7,544 bases of DNA, taken from assembly GCA_002410935.1 (NCBI GenBank), contig DHPM01000004.1, positions 111,520 to 119,063 on the forward strand. The letters run 5' to 3'. Shown in pieces: positions 1 through 4,909 of the stretch. The translations under genes and the position numbers were made by a program. Position 1 is the first letter of the stretch. The number at the start of each line of letters is the position of its first letter. Source of the stretch: Caryophanales bacterium UBA5364 (GTDB taxonomy: Bacteria; Bacillota_I; Bacilli_A; RF39; UBA660). The notes below the pieces were generated by a model. That model was not told the DNA's origin and ran no database searches. It worked only from the letters and a program-made list of their open reading frames with translations.

Positions 1-50
1 TAGTTTATAAAAAAGATGGAGTTGTTCTTAATTATGAAGATTATCTCTAA
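1..50 (+). CDS. 3' end of an upstream gene, probably SpoIVFA/M23 peptidase-like (partial)
   Basis: An open frame enters from the left edge (first full codon at 3) and stops at TAA 48-50, giving the C-terminal residues VYKKDGVVLNYEDYL. LytM/M23-type proteins, including SpoIVFA, commonly end in a strand of the form 'KDG..v....yl', and spoIVFA normally lies directly upstream of spoIVFB. The assignment therefore rests on this short ending and on the neighbour, and is an inference. The frame overlaps the start of the next gene, as expected for translationally coupled partners. SpoIVFA regulates the SpoIVFB protease in the forespore membrane of Bacillus. With only 15 residues visible, another protein or a chance open frame cannot be excluded. 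Confidence 0.5.
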   Translation, partial: VYKKDGVVLNYEDYL

Positions 51-768
51 AATAAAGATTCACATCTTTTTTTATTTAGTAGCGTTTTTAGCGGTTTTAA
101 CTGGATTGTTTAAAGACTTTATCATTCTATCATCGATTATTATCATTCATGAATTAGGTCATGTATTAGGCGCTTTATACTTTAAATGGAAGATTGATAA
201 AATAATTATTTTGCCTTTTGGTGGACTCACGGTTTTTAATGAAAAAATAAATAGGTCAATGAAAGAAGAATTTATTATTTTAGTTTTAGGTCCAATCTTC
301 CAAATTATTTATGCCTTAACTTTAAATAGTGAAATATTCAATAATTATCATTATGCGATATTATTATTTAATTTATTGCCTATTCATCCATTGGACGGAT
401 CTAAACTATTTAATTTATTTATTAATAAGTTATTTCCTTTTAAATTAAGTCATCTATTTACTATTATTTTATCTTTTATTGTCATTTGGATTACTTTTTT
501 TTATCGGATAAATTTATTATCAATATTGATTTTATTGTTTCTATTTATTAATGTGGTTAAAGAATTAAAAATTCATCAATATCTTTTTAATCGGTTTTTA
601 TTAGAAAGATATTTTTATCACTTTAATTTTAAAAAGAATAAAATAATAAAAGGTAATGATCTTCATAAAATGTATCGTGATTATAAACACTTATTTTATG
701 ATGGTGAGAAATATCGTTCAGAACGAGAAATATTAAGAAAAACGTTTGACAATAAGGTCAAACTATGA
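34..768 (+). CDS. spoIVFB: SpoIVFB-like site-2 protease (M50 family intramembrane metalloprotease)
   Basis: This is a polytopic membrane zinc protease of the S2P/M50B family. In Bacillus SpoIVFB cleaves pro-sigma-K in the mother cell during sporulation. Numbered from the ATG at 34 (244 aa), it has HELGH at 39-43 (two zinc-binding His and the catalytic Glu), LPFGG at 60-64, GP at 86-87, and NLLPIHPLDG at 113-122, whose Asp121 is the third metal ligand. Hydrophobic segments flank these motifs. The start is uncertain: ATG 34 has GGAG at 18-21 (a long 12-nt spacing), while the in-frame ATG at 16 has no SD and would add six residues. Both overlap the upstream gene's end. Bacillus SpoIVFB is about 288 aa with a C-terminal CBS domain; here only about 55 charged residues follow the last membrane segment, so the CBS domain is missing or vestigial. 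The stop is TGA. A pro-sigma-K role is inferred; no substrate is visible. Confidence 0.85.
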   Translation: MKIISKIKIHIFFYLVAFLAVLTGLFKDFIILSSIIIIHELGHVLGALYFKWKIDKIIILPFGGLTVFNEKINRSMKEEFIILVLGPIFQIIYALTLNSEIFNNYHYAILLFNLLPIHPLDGSKLFNLFINKLFPFKLSHLFTIILSFIVIWITFFYRINLLSILILLFLFINVVKELKIHQYLFNRFLLERYFYHFNFKKNKIIKGNDLHKMYRDYKHLFYDGEKYRSEREILRKTFDNKVKL

Positions 769-774
769 TAAAAT
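746..774 (+). promoter_or_regulatory. Promoter of the rplU-prp-rpmA operon
   Basis: TTGACA (746-751), a 17-nt spacer and TAAAAT (769-774) preceded by TGA (766-768) form a near-consensus housekeeping promoter with an extended -10. It sits across the last codons and the stop of the spoIVFB-like gene. Transcription should begin near 781, just before the first hairpin of the rplU leader. Confidence 0.85.
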
Positions 775-780
775 TCTATA

Positions 781-869
781 TTGTGTAGAGCCTTACTCTA
801 CAACCGCACAAAAAAGGTTTAAAAACATTTGTTACCTTAATGGCGAGTCTGAGAAGTGGGAGGAATAAA
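781..869 (+). promoter_or_regulatory. Ribosomal protein L21 leader (structured 5' UTR of rplU)
   Basis: The roughly 90-nt leader starts with a perfect 7-bp hairpin (784-790 with 796-802, 5-nt loop), followed by ACCGCAC (803-809). A second weak helix pairs AAGGT (814-818) with ACCTT (834-838). The 3' part, ATGGCGAGTCTGAGAAG at 840-856, runs into the rplU ribosome binding site GGGAGGA (858-864). From memory, this segment and the ACCGCA box match the L21 leader family of low-GC Gram-positive bacteria, thought to mediate autogenous control of the operon. CCGC (804-807) could pair with GTGG (856-859) at the edge of the SD, which would be a route to translational control; that pairing is inference. 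The ATG at 840 is in frame with rplU but lies inside the conserved leader and lacks an SD. Confidence 0.8.
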
Positions 870-1172
870 ATGAAAGCAGTTATTGAAACTGGTGGCAAGC
901 AATACTATGTTGAAGAAGGAACTATTCTTTATATCGAAAAACTAGACCTTGAAGAAGGAAAAGAAGTTGTTTTCGATAAGGTTTTAATGATTAATGGCGT
1001 TGCTGGTAAACCATATTTAACTAATGTTAAAGTAATCGGTGAAGTTGTAAAAAATGGTAAAAAGAAAAAGATTATTATTTTCAAATATTTACCTAAGAAA
1101 AAACACCGTAAAACTCAAGGTCATCGTCAACCATATTCAAAAGTTTTAATTAAAGAAATCAAAACTATTTAA
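870..1172 (+). CDS. rplU: 50S ribosomal protein L21
   Basis: Encodes L21 (100 aa, typical length), a 23S rRNA-binding protein of the large ribosomal subunit. The N-terminus MKAVIETGGKQYYVEEG and the basic C-terminal stretch KHRKTQGHRQPYSKVLI are family hallmarks. The start at 870 is chosen because the protein then begins exactly at the conserved N-terminus and GGGAGGA (858-864) stands 5 nt upstream. The longer in-frame version from 840 would translate the RNA leader. It is the first gene of rplU-prp-rpmA. One nucleotide separates its stop from the prp ATG, implying coupled translation. It is probably under feedback control through the L21 leader. Confidence 0.97.
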   Translation: MKAVIETGGKQYYVEEGTILYIEKLDLEEGKEVVFDKVLMINGVAGKPYLTNVKVIGEVVKNGKKKKIIIFKYLPKKKHRKTQGHRQPYSKVLIKEIKTI

Positions 1173-1173
1173 T

Positions 1174-1476
1174 ATGATAAAGATAAGAATTAAACATGAT
1201 AATAAAATAATCAATCAAATTCAGATTATTGGTCATGCGGAATACGATGAATATGGAAAAGATATTGTATGTGCTGCGGTATCAAGTATTGTTATCGTAA
1301 CAGTTAATGCAATTATGAAAATAGATCAAGAATGTATTGAATATACTAATTCTGATGATCTAATTATTAATATTAAAAAACATACTGAAATTACTGATCT
1401 TTTAATTCAAAATATGCTTGATTTATTAAAAGAATTAGAAGAACAATATGCAGAAAATATTAAATTTGAAAATTAA
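1174..1476 (+). CDS. prp: Ribosomal-processing cysteine protease Prp
   Basis: Prp (YsxB/TIGR/COG2868 type, 100 aa, normal size) is the cytoplasmic cysteine protease that cuts the N-terminal extension from ribosomal protein L27 before 50S assembly. The diagnostic segment GHAEYDEYGKDIVCAAVS (20-37) contains the catalytic pair His21 and Cys33, both intact. The remainder is a small alpha/beta protein with an acidic C-terminus. It lies between rplU and rpmA, its canonical place, starting 1 nt after rplU stops. No clear SD is visible, because the preceding bases are rplU codons, so it probably depends on translational coupling. That would keep the enzyme scarce relative to its ribosomal substrate. 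Its presence agrees with the cleavable extension on the L27 encoded next. Confidence 0.93.
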   Translation: MIKIRIKHDNKIINQIQIIGHAEYDEYGKDIVCAAVSSIVIVTVNAIMKIDQECIEYTNSDDLIINIKKHTEITDLLIQNMLDLLKELEEQYAENIKFEN

Positions 1477-1494
1477 AACAAGGAGGTGTCCTTT

Positions 1495-1782
1495 ATGAAA
1501 TTAATGCAATTAAATATTCAATTATTTGCTCATAAAAAAGGTCAAGGGTCAACTAAAAATGGTCGCGACTCAATAGCTAAAAGATTAGGTGCTAAAGCAG
1601 CAGATGGTGAATTTGTATCAGGTGGATCAATTTTATATCGTCAACGTGGTACTAAAATTTTCCCAGGGGTAAATGTAGGTATTGGTAGTGATGATACTGT
1701 TTATGCTAAAATTGACGGTTATGTTAAATTCGAACGTCTTGGAAGAGATAAAAAACAAGTGAGTGTATACCCACAAATCTAA
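1495..1782 (+). CDS. rpmA: 50S ribosomal protein L27 with Prp-cleaved N-terminal extension
   Basis: Encodes L27 (95 aa precursor), whose mature N-terminus reaches the peptidyl-transferase centre. The extension [11 protein letters not shown] is followed by [14 protein letters not shown], and the rest ([43 protein letters not shown]) is standard L27. In Staphylococcus Prp cuts after LNLQFF; by analogy the cut here falls between Phe11 and Ala12, although Phe10 is replaced by Leu. ATG 1495 is chosen because AGGAGG (1481-1486) is 8 nt upstream. The GTG at 1486 would start inside that SD. It is the last gene of the operon; the strong SD contrasts with prp and fits the higher output needed for a ribosomal protein. 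A terminator follows 22 nt after the stop. Confidence 0.96.
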   Translation: MKLMQLNIQLFAHKKGQGSTKNGRDSIAKRLGAKAADGEFVSGGSILYRQRGTKIFPGVNVGIGSDDTVYAKIDGYVKFERLGRDKKQVSVYPQI

Positions 1783-1804
1783 TTTTATCTTATAAAACAA
1801 CATA

Positions 1805-1847
1805 AAAAAGGAATGAACATGTAATATTTTACACATCATTCCTTTTT
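1805..1847 (+). terminator. Rho-independent terminator of rplU-prp-rpmA
   Basis: A perfect 12-bp stem pairs 1805-1816 (AAAAAGGAATGA) with 1836-1847 (TCATTCCTTTTT). Inside it a further 5-bp helix pairs TGTAA (1820-1824) with TTACA (1829-1833) across a small internal loop. The T-run is in the 3' arm. It lies directly behind rpmA. Confidence 0.85.
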
Positions 1848-1872
1848 GTCGTACCAAAAAAATAAGAAATAA

Positions 1873-1901
1873 TTGTAATTTTCTTGATTTTTTGGTATAT
1901 T
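1873..1901 (+). promoter_or_regulatory. Promoter of the 11-codon leader ORF
   Basis: TTGTAA (1873-1878), a 17-nt spacer and TATATT (1896-1901) with TGG directly upstream (1893-1895) make an extended -10 promoter. Transcription would start near 1908, leaving a 5' UTR of about 30 nt that holds the SD. An alternative -35 is TTGATT at 1884-1889, but its spacing to any -10 is poorer. Confidence 0.65.
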
Positions 1902-1938
1902 ATAGTTGTAACATTTAATTGGAAGGAGGATGGTTATT

Positions 1939-1974
1939 ATGAAATCATGGCTTTACTGGTTCTTCTTCAGATAA
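1939..1974 (+). CDS. 11-residue aromatic micro-ORF (putative leader peptide)
   Basis: ATG 1939 to TAA 1972-1974 encodes MKSWLYWFFFR: two Trp, one Tyr and three consecutive Phe ending in Arg. The SD GGAAGGAGG (1921-1929) is among the strongest in the window, with 9-nt spacing, and an extended -10 promoter lies upstream. A perfect hairpin starts 4 nt after the stop and a terminator-like hairpin follows. Strong signals around so short an ORF argue against chance. The architecture resembles ribosome-mediated attenuation leaders, where Trp/Phe supply or an inhibitor would stall the ribosome. All three Phe codons are TTC although TTT is preferred around it. No aromatic-biosynthesis gene lies downstream; the next gene is a CPBP-type membrane protein with its own promoter. 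I do not recognise the peptide as a named family. It may instead be a stand-alone micropeptide. Confidence 0.7.
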   Translation: MKSWLYWFFFR

Positions 1975-1977
1975 AAA

Positions 1978-2017
1978 GATTAAAATATCAAACGACCAAA
2001 TTTAGATTATTTTAATC
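1978..2017 (+). promoter_or_regulatory. RNA hairpin just after the micro-ORF stop
   Basis: A perfect 10-bp stem pairs GATTAAAATA (1978-1987) with TATTTTAATC (2008-2017); TC (1988-1989) can add GA (2005-2006) across a bulged T. It begins 4 nt past the micro-ORF stop, so a ribosome on the last codons would cover its base. It has no T-run after it and is therefore not itself a terminator. A regulatory role in the leader is inferred. Confidence 0.5.
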
Positions 2018-2034
2018 AAATATATCTACAAAAT

Positions 2035-2064
2035 AATTCCTTGCTCTTTTAGGGCAAGGAATTT
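2035..2064 (+). terminator. Terminator-like hairpin ending the micro-ORF transcript
   Basis: AATTCCTTGCTC (2035-2046) pairs with GGGCAAGGAATT (2052-2063), giving 12 bp including one T-G wobble and a 5-nt loop. The following TTTAATTATAT is T-rich but broken, so termination may be partial. This would be the conditional terminator if the unit is an attenuator. Otherwise it simply ends an RNA of about 160 nt. Confidence 0.6.
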
Positions 2065-2142
2065 AATTATATAATAAATAAAAAAAAATGTCTATCCTTT
2101 TTATTATTATTTTATTAATTGACATTAAATTTACTGATTATG

Positions 2143-2170
2143 TTGCAATTGACTATGTTTTTGATATAAT
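2143..2170 (+). promoter_or_regulatory. Promoter of the CPBP/UPF0316 gene group
   Basis: TTGCAA (2143-2148), a 16-nt spacer and consensus TATAAT (2165-2170) preceded by TGA (2162-2164) form an extended -10 promoter. Start would be near 2177, about 23 nt before the ATG at 2200. An overlapping alternative is TTGACT (2149-2154) with TATTAT (2171-2176). The group can thus be transcribed independently of the upstream micro-ORF unit. Confidence 0.65.
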
Positions 2171-2199
2171 TATTATAGTATATAAAGGAGAGGTATTAA

Positions 2200-2865
2200 A
2201 TGAATAGTAAAGTACAAACATTATTAAAATCAACACTAGTTTTATTATCTTATATATTTTATAATCAGATAATATATTCAATTTTTAGTATTTTCAATAT
2301 AAATGATTTAAATACCAATTGGATTTATGCATTTATTTCTGATTTTATCTTTTTTGGATTTGTTTTTGTCTTATATTTTGATGCTTTAAAAAGTGGAGTA
2401 AAGGACTTGAAAAATCAATTTGGTTCTAAGTTTAAATTAGGATTAAAATGGTTAATAATTTCATTAATTGCTCAAGCGTTAATGCTTATATTATTAGATA
2501 GCTTTTTACCACCATTATCAGAAAATATGGTTGCTGTAGTAGATTTGAATATAATCTATATGATTTTTAAAACCTTATTCTTCTCAACAATTGCTGAAGA
2601 ATTAGTCTTTAAAAAGTCAATTAGGGATGTTGTAAGCAACAAGGTAGTTTTTATTATTTTATCCAGTATTCTTTATGGTTTTATGAATATTGCGTATACT
2701 AATATTACTTCACCAATTGATTTATTGAATATTTTTCCGTATATGGTAGCAATGATGGCAATGTGTACATTATATGTTAAAACGGATAATATTGTGTTGG
2801 TTATGTTAATGAATTTTCTTTATAATTTAATACCATTAATCTTGATGATAACGGTAGGTATATAA
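2200..2865 (+). CDS. CPBP-family (Abi/CAAX protease-like) membrane protein with substituted active-site motifs
   Basis: A 221-aa hydrophobic protein with about six membrane segments, translated from AAGGAGAGG (2185-2193). The core IAEELVFKKSIRD (131-143) matches the EExxxR motif region of CPBP glutamic intramembrane proteases (Abi family, relatives of Rce1), and the two later motif segments are recognisable at 155-164 (SSILYGFMNI) and 201-211 (VMLMNFLYNLI). Glu133 and Glu134 are kept, but the motif Arg is Lys138, the His normally ending FxxxH is Asn163, and the His of the HxxxN motif is Asn205, with Asn209 kept. These changes suggest an inactive or altered member; this is inferred from memory of the family consensus. 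CPBP proteins act in prenyl-protein processing, bacteriocin self-immunity or protein scaffolding. It heads a three-gene group with a 43-aa membrane protein 1 nt downstream and a UPF0316 protein. Confidence 0.75.
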   Translation: MNSKVQTLLKSTLVLLSYIFYNQIIYSIFSIFNINDLNTNWIYAFISDFIFFGFVFVLYFDALKSGVKDLKNQFGSKFKLGLKWLIISLIAQALMLILLDSFLPPLSENMVAVVDLNIIYMIFKTLFFSTIAEELVFKKSIRDVVSNKVVFIILSSILYGFMNIAYTNITSPIDLLNIFPYMVAMMAMCTLYVKTDNIVLVMLMNFLYNLIPLILMITVGI

Positions 2866-2866
2866 C

Positions 2867-2998
2867 ATGATGAGCAATATACTTGCAGTAGTACAAAAAC
2901 CAACAAATAGTTCACAAAATATGAATGTTATCATAATTGTGGTAGTTATGATAATACTAATATTAGTTGCGAATACCATCTTTGGGAAGAAGAAGTAA
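2867..2998 (+). CDS. 43-residue single-pass membrane protein
   Basis: ATG 2867 (a second ATG follows at 2870) to TAA 2996-2998 encodes 43 residues. A polar N-terminal part (MMSNILAVVQKPTNSSQ) precedes one strongly hydrophobic segment at about 19-36 (NVIIIVVVMIILILVANT), then FGKKK. The lysines after the helix suggest an N-out/C-in single-pass topology by the positive-inside rule. It starts 1 nt after the CPBP stop and ends 24 nt before the UPF0316 start, so it fits snugly in the operon; the SD is weak (GGTAGG at 2853-2858) and coupling is likely. I do not recognise a family. The close packing and the coherent membrane-protein composition support a real gene. A role with one of the flanking membrane proteins is a guess. 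Confidence 0.65.
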   Translation: MMSNILAVVQKPTNSSQNMNVIIIVVVMIILILVANTIFGKKK

Positions 2999-3022
2999 AC
3001 TTGATAACTAGGAGGAATATTA

Positions 3023-3538
3023 ATGACACTATTGTGGCTATGTATAAAAATATTTTTTATTAGAATATTAGATGTGTCTTTAGGAACTGTTAGAATGATA
3101 ATGACAGTTAAAGGAAGAAAAGTTATTGGAAGTACCATTGGTTTTATTGAAATATTAATTTGGTTTTTAGTTGTAAAGGAAGCTCTTAGTACTGATAATA
3201 CAAGTATTTGGATAGCAATTGCTTATTCAGGTGGTTTTGCGACTGGTACCTTTATTGGTGGTCTTATATCTGAAAGATTTGTTCAAGGTAATTTGTCAGT
3301 TCAAGCTGTTTTACAAGAACAAAGTGATGAGATCGTCGATGCAATTAGAGCAGCTGGTTTTGCGGTATCAGTAGTAGAAGTAATGGGAAGAGACACTGAA
3401 CATAAAAAATATATGTTATTAATCGAAATTAATAAAAAGCAATTTAATCAATTGCGTGCTTTAATTAAAAAGTTAGATCCAAAAGCCTTTATTACAGTTA
3501 AGGAAACGCAATATGTATTAAATGGTTTTATAAAATAA
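3023..3538 (+). CDS. UPF0316 (YebE-like, DUF5698/DUF2179) membrane protein
   Basis: 171 aa, preceded by AGGAGG (3010-3015) at 7-nt spacing. The N-terminal half has about three membrane segments (roughly 3-20, 38-54, 62-82) with the family's RILDVSLGTVRMIMTVKGRK region (14-33) and the loop GTFIGGLISERF (75-86). The C-terminal half (about 92-168) is a soluble DUF2179-type domain, with RAAGFAVSVVEVMGRD at 109-124 and a final KAFITVKETQYVLNGFI. This matches the UPF0316 family (B. subtilis YebE), whose molecular function is not established. Length is close to the family norm. DUF2179 also occurs at the C-terminus of YitT-type membrane proteins, where a sensing role has been suggested. Here it ends a three-gene membrane-protein group; a T11 run follows its stop. 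Confidence 0.88.
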   Translation: MTLLWLCIKIFFIRILDVSLGTVRMIMTVKGRKVIGSTIGFIEILIWFLVVKEALSTDNTSIWIAIAYSGGFATGTFIGGLISERFVQGNLSVQAVLQEQSDEIVDAIRAAGFAVSVVEVMGRDTEHKKYMLLIEINKKQFNQLRALIKKLDPKAFITVKETQYVLNGFIK

Positions 3539-3559
3539 GTGTATCTACTTTTTTTTTTT
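3532..3559 (+). terminator. Weak candidate terminator after the UPF0316 gene
   Basis: AAGT (3537-3540) pairs with ACTT (3547-3550) across a 6-nt loop, extended by AAAA (3532-3535) with TTTT (3551-3554) around a bulged T. A run of 11 T covers 3549-3559. The stem is AT-rich and contains the stop codon, so readthrough into obg is plausible. Confidence 0.4.
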
Positions 3560-3577
3560 ACTTAAAAAGTATATAAT
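3549..3577 (+). promoter_or_regulatory. Candidate obg promoter
   Basis: A perfect TATAAT (3572-3577) lies 24 nt upstream of the obg ATG. No TTGACA is visible at the right distance; at 17-nt spacing the -35 position is TTTTTT (3549-3554) inside the T-run. It could give independent obg-pfkB-smr transcription, but the -35 match is poor. Confidence 0.4.
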
Positions 3578-3600
3578 GGATATAGAACTGAGGGATAATT

Positions 3601-4872
3601 ATGTTTATAGATGAAGTCGTAATTGAATTAATAGCAGGCGACGGTGGAAATGGATGTATGGCATTCAGAAGAGAAAAAGGTGTTCCGCTAGGTGGCCCAT
3701 TTGGTGGAAATGGTGGACGTGGTTCCAACATTATTTTTAAGGTTGATGAAGGTTTGAACACTTTATTAGATTTAAAATATAGAAGAATTATTAAAGGAAA
3801 TAAAGGTGAAAATGGCGGCGGCAAAGGTAAACATGGTTCTGGAGCTGAGGATGTTATTATTAGGGTCCCAGAGGGAACTGTTATTACTGATGTTGAAACT
3901 AATTTAGTAATTGCTGATTTAGTTAATAAGGAAGATGAAGTTATTGTTGCTTATGGTGGACGTGGTGGCAGGGGGAATATTGCTTTTGCTACTCGTACTA
4001 ACCCTGCACCTAGTTTTGCTGAAAATGGTGAACCAGGAGAGGAAAGAAAAATTAAGGTTGAATTAAAACTTTTAGCGGATGTTGGTTTAGTTGGAATGCC
4101 TAGTGTTGGTAAATCAACTTTTATATCTAAAATATCAGCATCTAAACCTAAAATTGCTGCTTATCACTTTACGACTTTAAGTCCTAATTTAGGAGTTGTT
4201 AAAACGAAAGATAATCGTACTTTTGTGGTAGCAGATTTACCTGGATTAATTGAAGGTGCGTCACTTGGTGAAGGATTAGGAGATCGCTTCTTAAAACATA
4301 TTGAACGAACTAGGGTGATAGCACATATTATTGATATGAGTGCGATCGAAGGAAGAAATCCTTATGAAGATTATCAAATTATTAATAAAGAATTAGAAAA
4401 CTTTAATCCTAAAATATTAAGTAAACCACAAATTGTTATTGCTAATAAGATGGATATTGAAGGTGCTAAAGAAAACTTAGAGGAATTTAAAAAACAAGTT
4501 GATGTTGAAGTCTATCCTATCTCAGCTATTAATAGTGAAGGAGTAGATCAAGTATTAATCAAACTTGCTGATATACTTGATGATATCCCTAAAAAACCAC
4601 TTTATGAAGAGGACCAAGTAGAAAGTCATATTTTATATAAGTTTGAAAGAGAACAACCTTTCACTATTCATAAAGAAGATGATACTTGGGTTATATTAGG
4701 TAGTGAAGTAGAAAAGTTACTTCGTATGACAAGGTTTACAGGTGATGAAGCGGTTAACCGCTTTGCTATGAAATTACGTAGAATGGGAATTGATGCTAAA
4801 CTAAGAGAATTAGGAGCAGTGGATGGTGACGAAGTTCGTATTTTAGACTATATTTTTGAATATCGTTTATAA
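3601..4872 (+). CDS. obg: GTPase Obg/CgtA
   Basis: Essential GTPase that binds the 50S subunit, acts in late ribosome assembly and responds to (p)ppGpp; in Bacillus it also influences the stress and sporulation pathways. The 423 residues cover the full three-domain form. The glycine-rich Obg fold is at 1-157 (for example GGPFGGNGGRGSN 31-43). The GTPase domain has P-loop GMPSVGKS (165-172), G2 TT at 191-192, DLPGLIEGA (212-220), NKMD (282-285) and SAI (308-310). The C-terminal OCT domain is at about 344-423, with FTIHKEDDTWVILG and KLRRMGIDAKLRELG typical. Length matches the Firmicutes norm. The ATG at 3601 has GAGGG 10-14 nt upstream and gives the classic MFIDEVVIEL start. pfkB follows after 37 nt with no terminator. 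Obg is separated from rpmA by four short genes where Bacillus has spo0B. Confidence 0.97.
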   Translation: MFIDEVVIELIAGDGGNGCMAFRREKGVPLGGPFGGNGGRGSNIIFKVDEGLNTLLDLKYRRIIKGNKGENGGGKGKHGSGAEDVIIRVPEGTVITDVETNLVIADLVNKEDEVIVAYGGRGGRGNIAFATRTNPAPSFAENGEPGEERKIKVELKLLADVGLVGMPSVGKSTFISKISASKPKIAAYHFTTLSPNLGVVKTKDNRTFVVADLPGLIEGASLGEGLGDRFLKHIERTRVIAHIIDMSAIEGRNPYEDYQIINKELENFNPKILSKPQIVIANKMDIEGAKENLEEFKKQVDVEVYPISAINSEGVDQVLIKLADILDDIPKKPLYEEDQVESHILYKFEREQPFTIHKEDDTWVILGSEVEKLLRMTRFTGDEAVNRFAMKLRRMGIDAKLRELGAVDGDEVRILDYIFEYRL

Positions 4873-4909
4873 AAAACAAAATATGTGTTAAAATATAGTA
4901 GGTGATAGA

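Noticed and set aside
840..869. In-frame ATG at 840 that would add MASLRSGRNK to L21
   Set aside because: It lies in the conserved L21 leader segment, has no SD, and L21 proteins begin at MKAVIETGGKQYYV; the good SD serves ATG 870.
1486..1494. GTG start at 1486 for L27
   Set aside because: The GTG overlaps the AGGAGG Shine-Dalgarno that correctly spaces ATG 1495.
1633..1857. Minus-strand 74-codon open frame
   Set aside because: It is antisense to rpmA and its terminator, without SD or family resemblance; a shadow frame.
2119..2124. Consensus TTGACA as a -35 element upstream of the CPBP gene
   Set aside because: No -10-like hexamer stands 15-19 nt downstream; the hexamers at 2143-2148 or 2149-2154 fit the visible -10 elements better.
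2836..3138. Minus-strand 100-codon open frame
   Set aside because: It covers the antisense of the 43-aa gene and the start of the UPF0316 gene; composition mirrors the sense codons and there are no start signals.
3558..3824. Minus-strand 88-codon frame rich in Pro
   Set aside because: The proline richness is the antisense of the glycine-rich Obg fold; a shadow frame.
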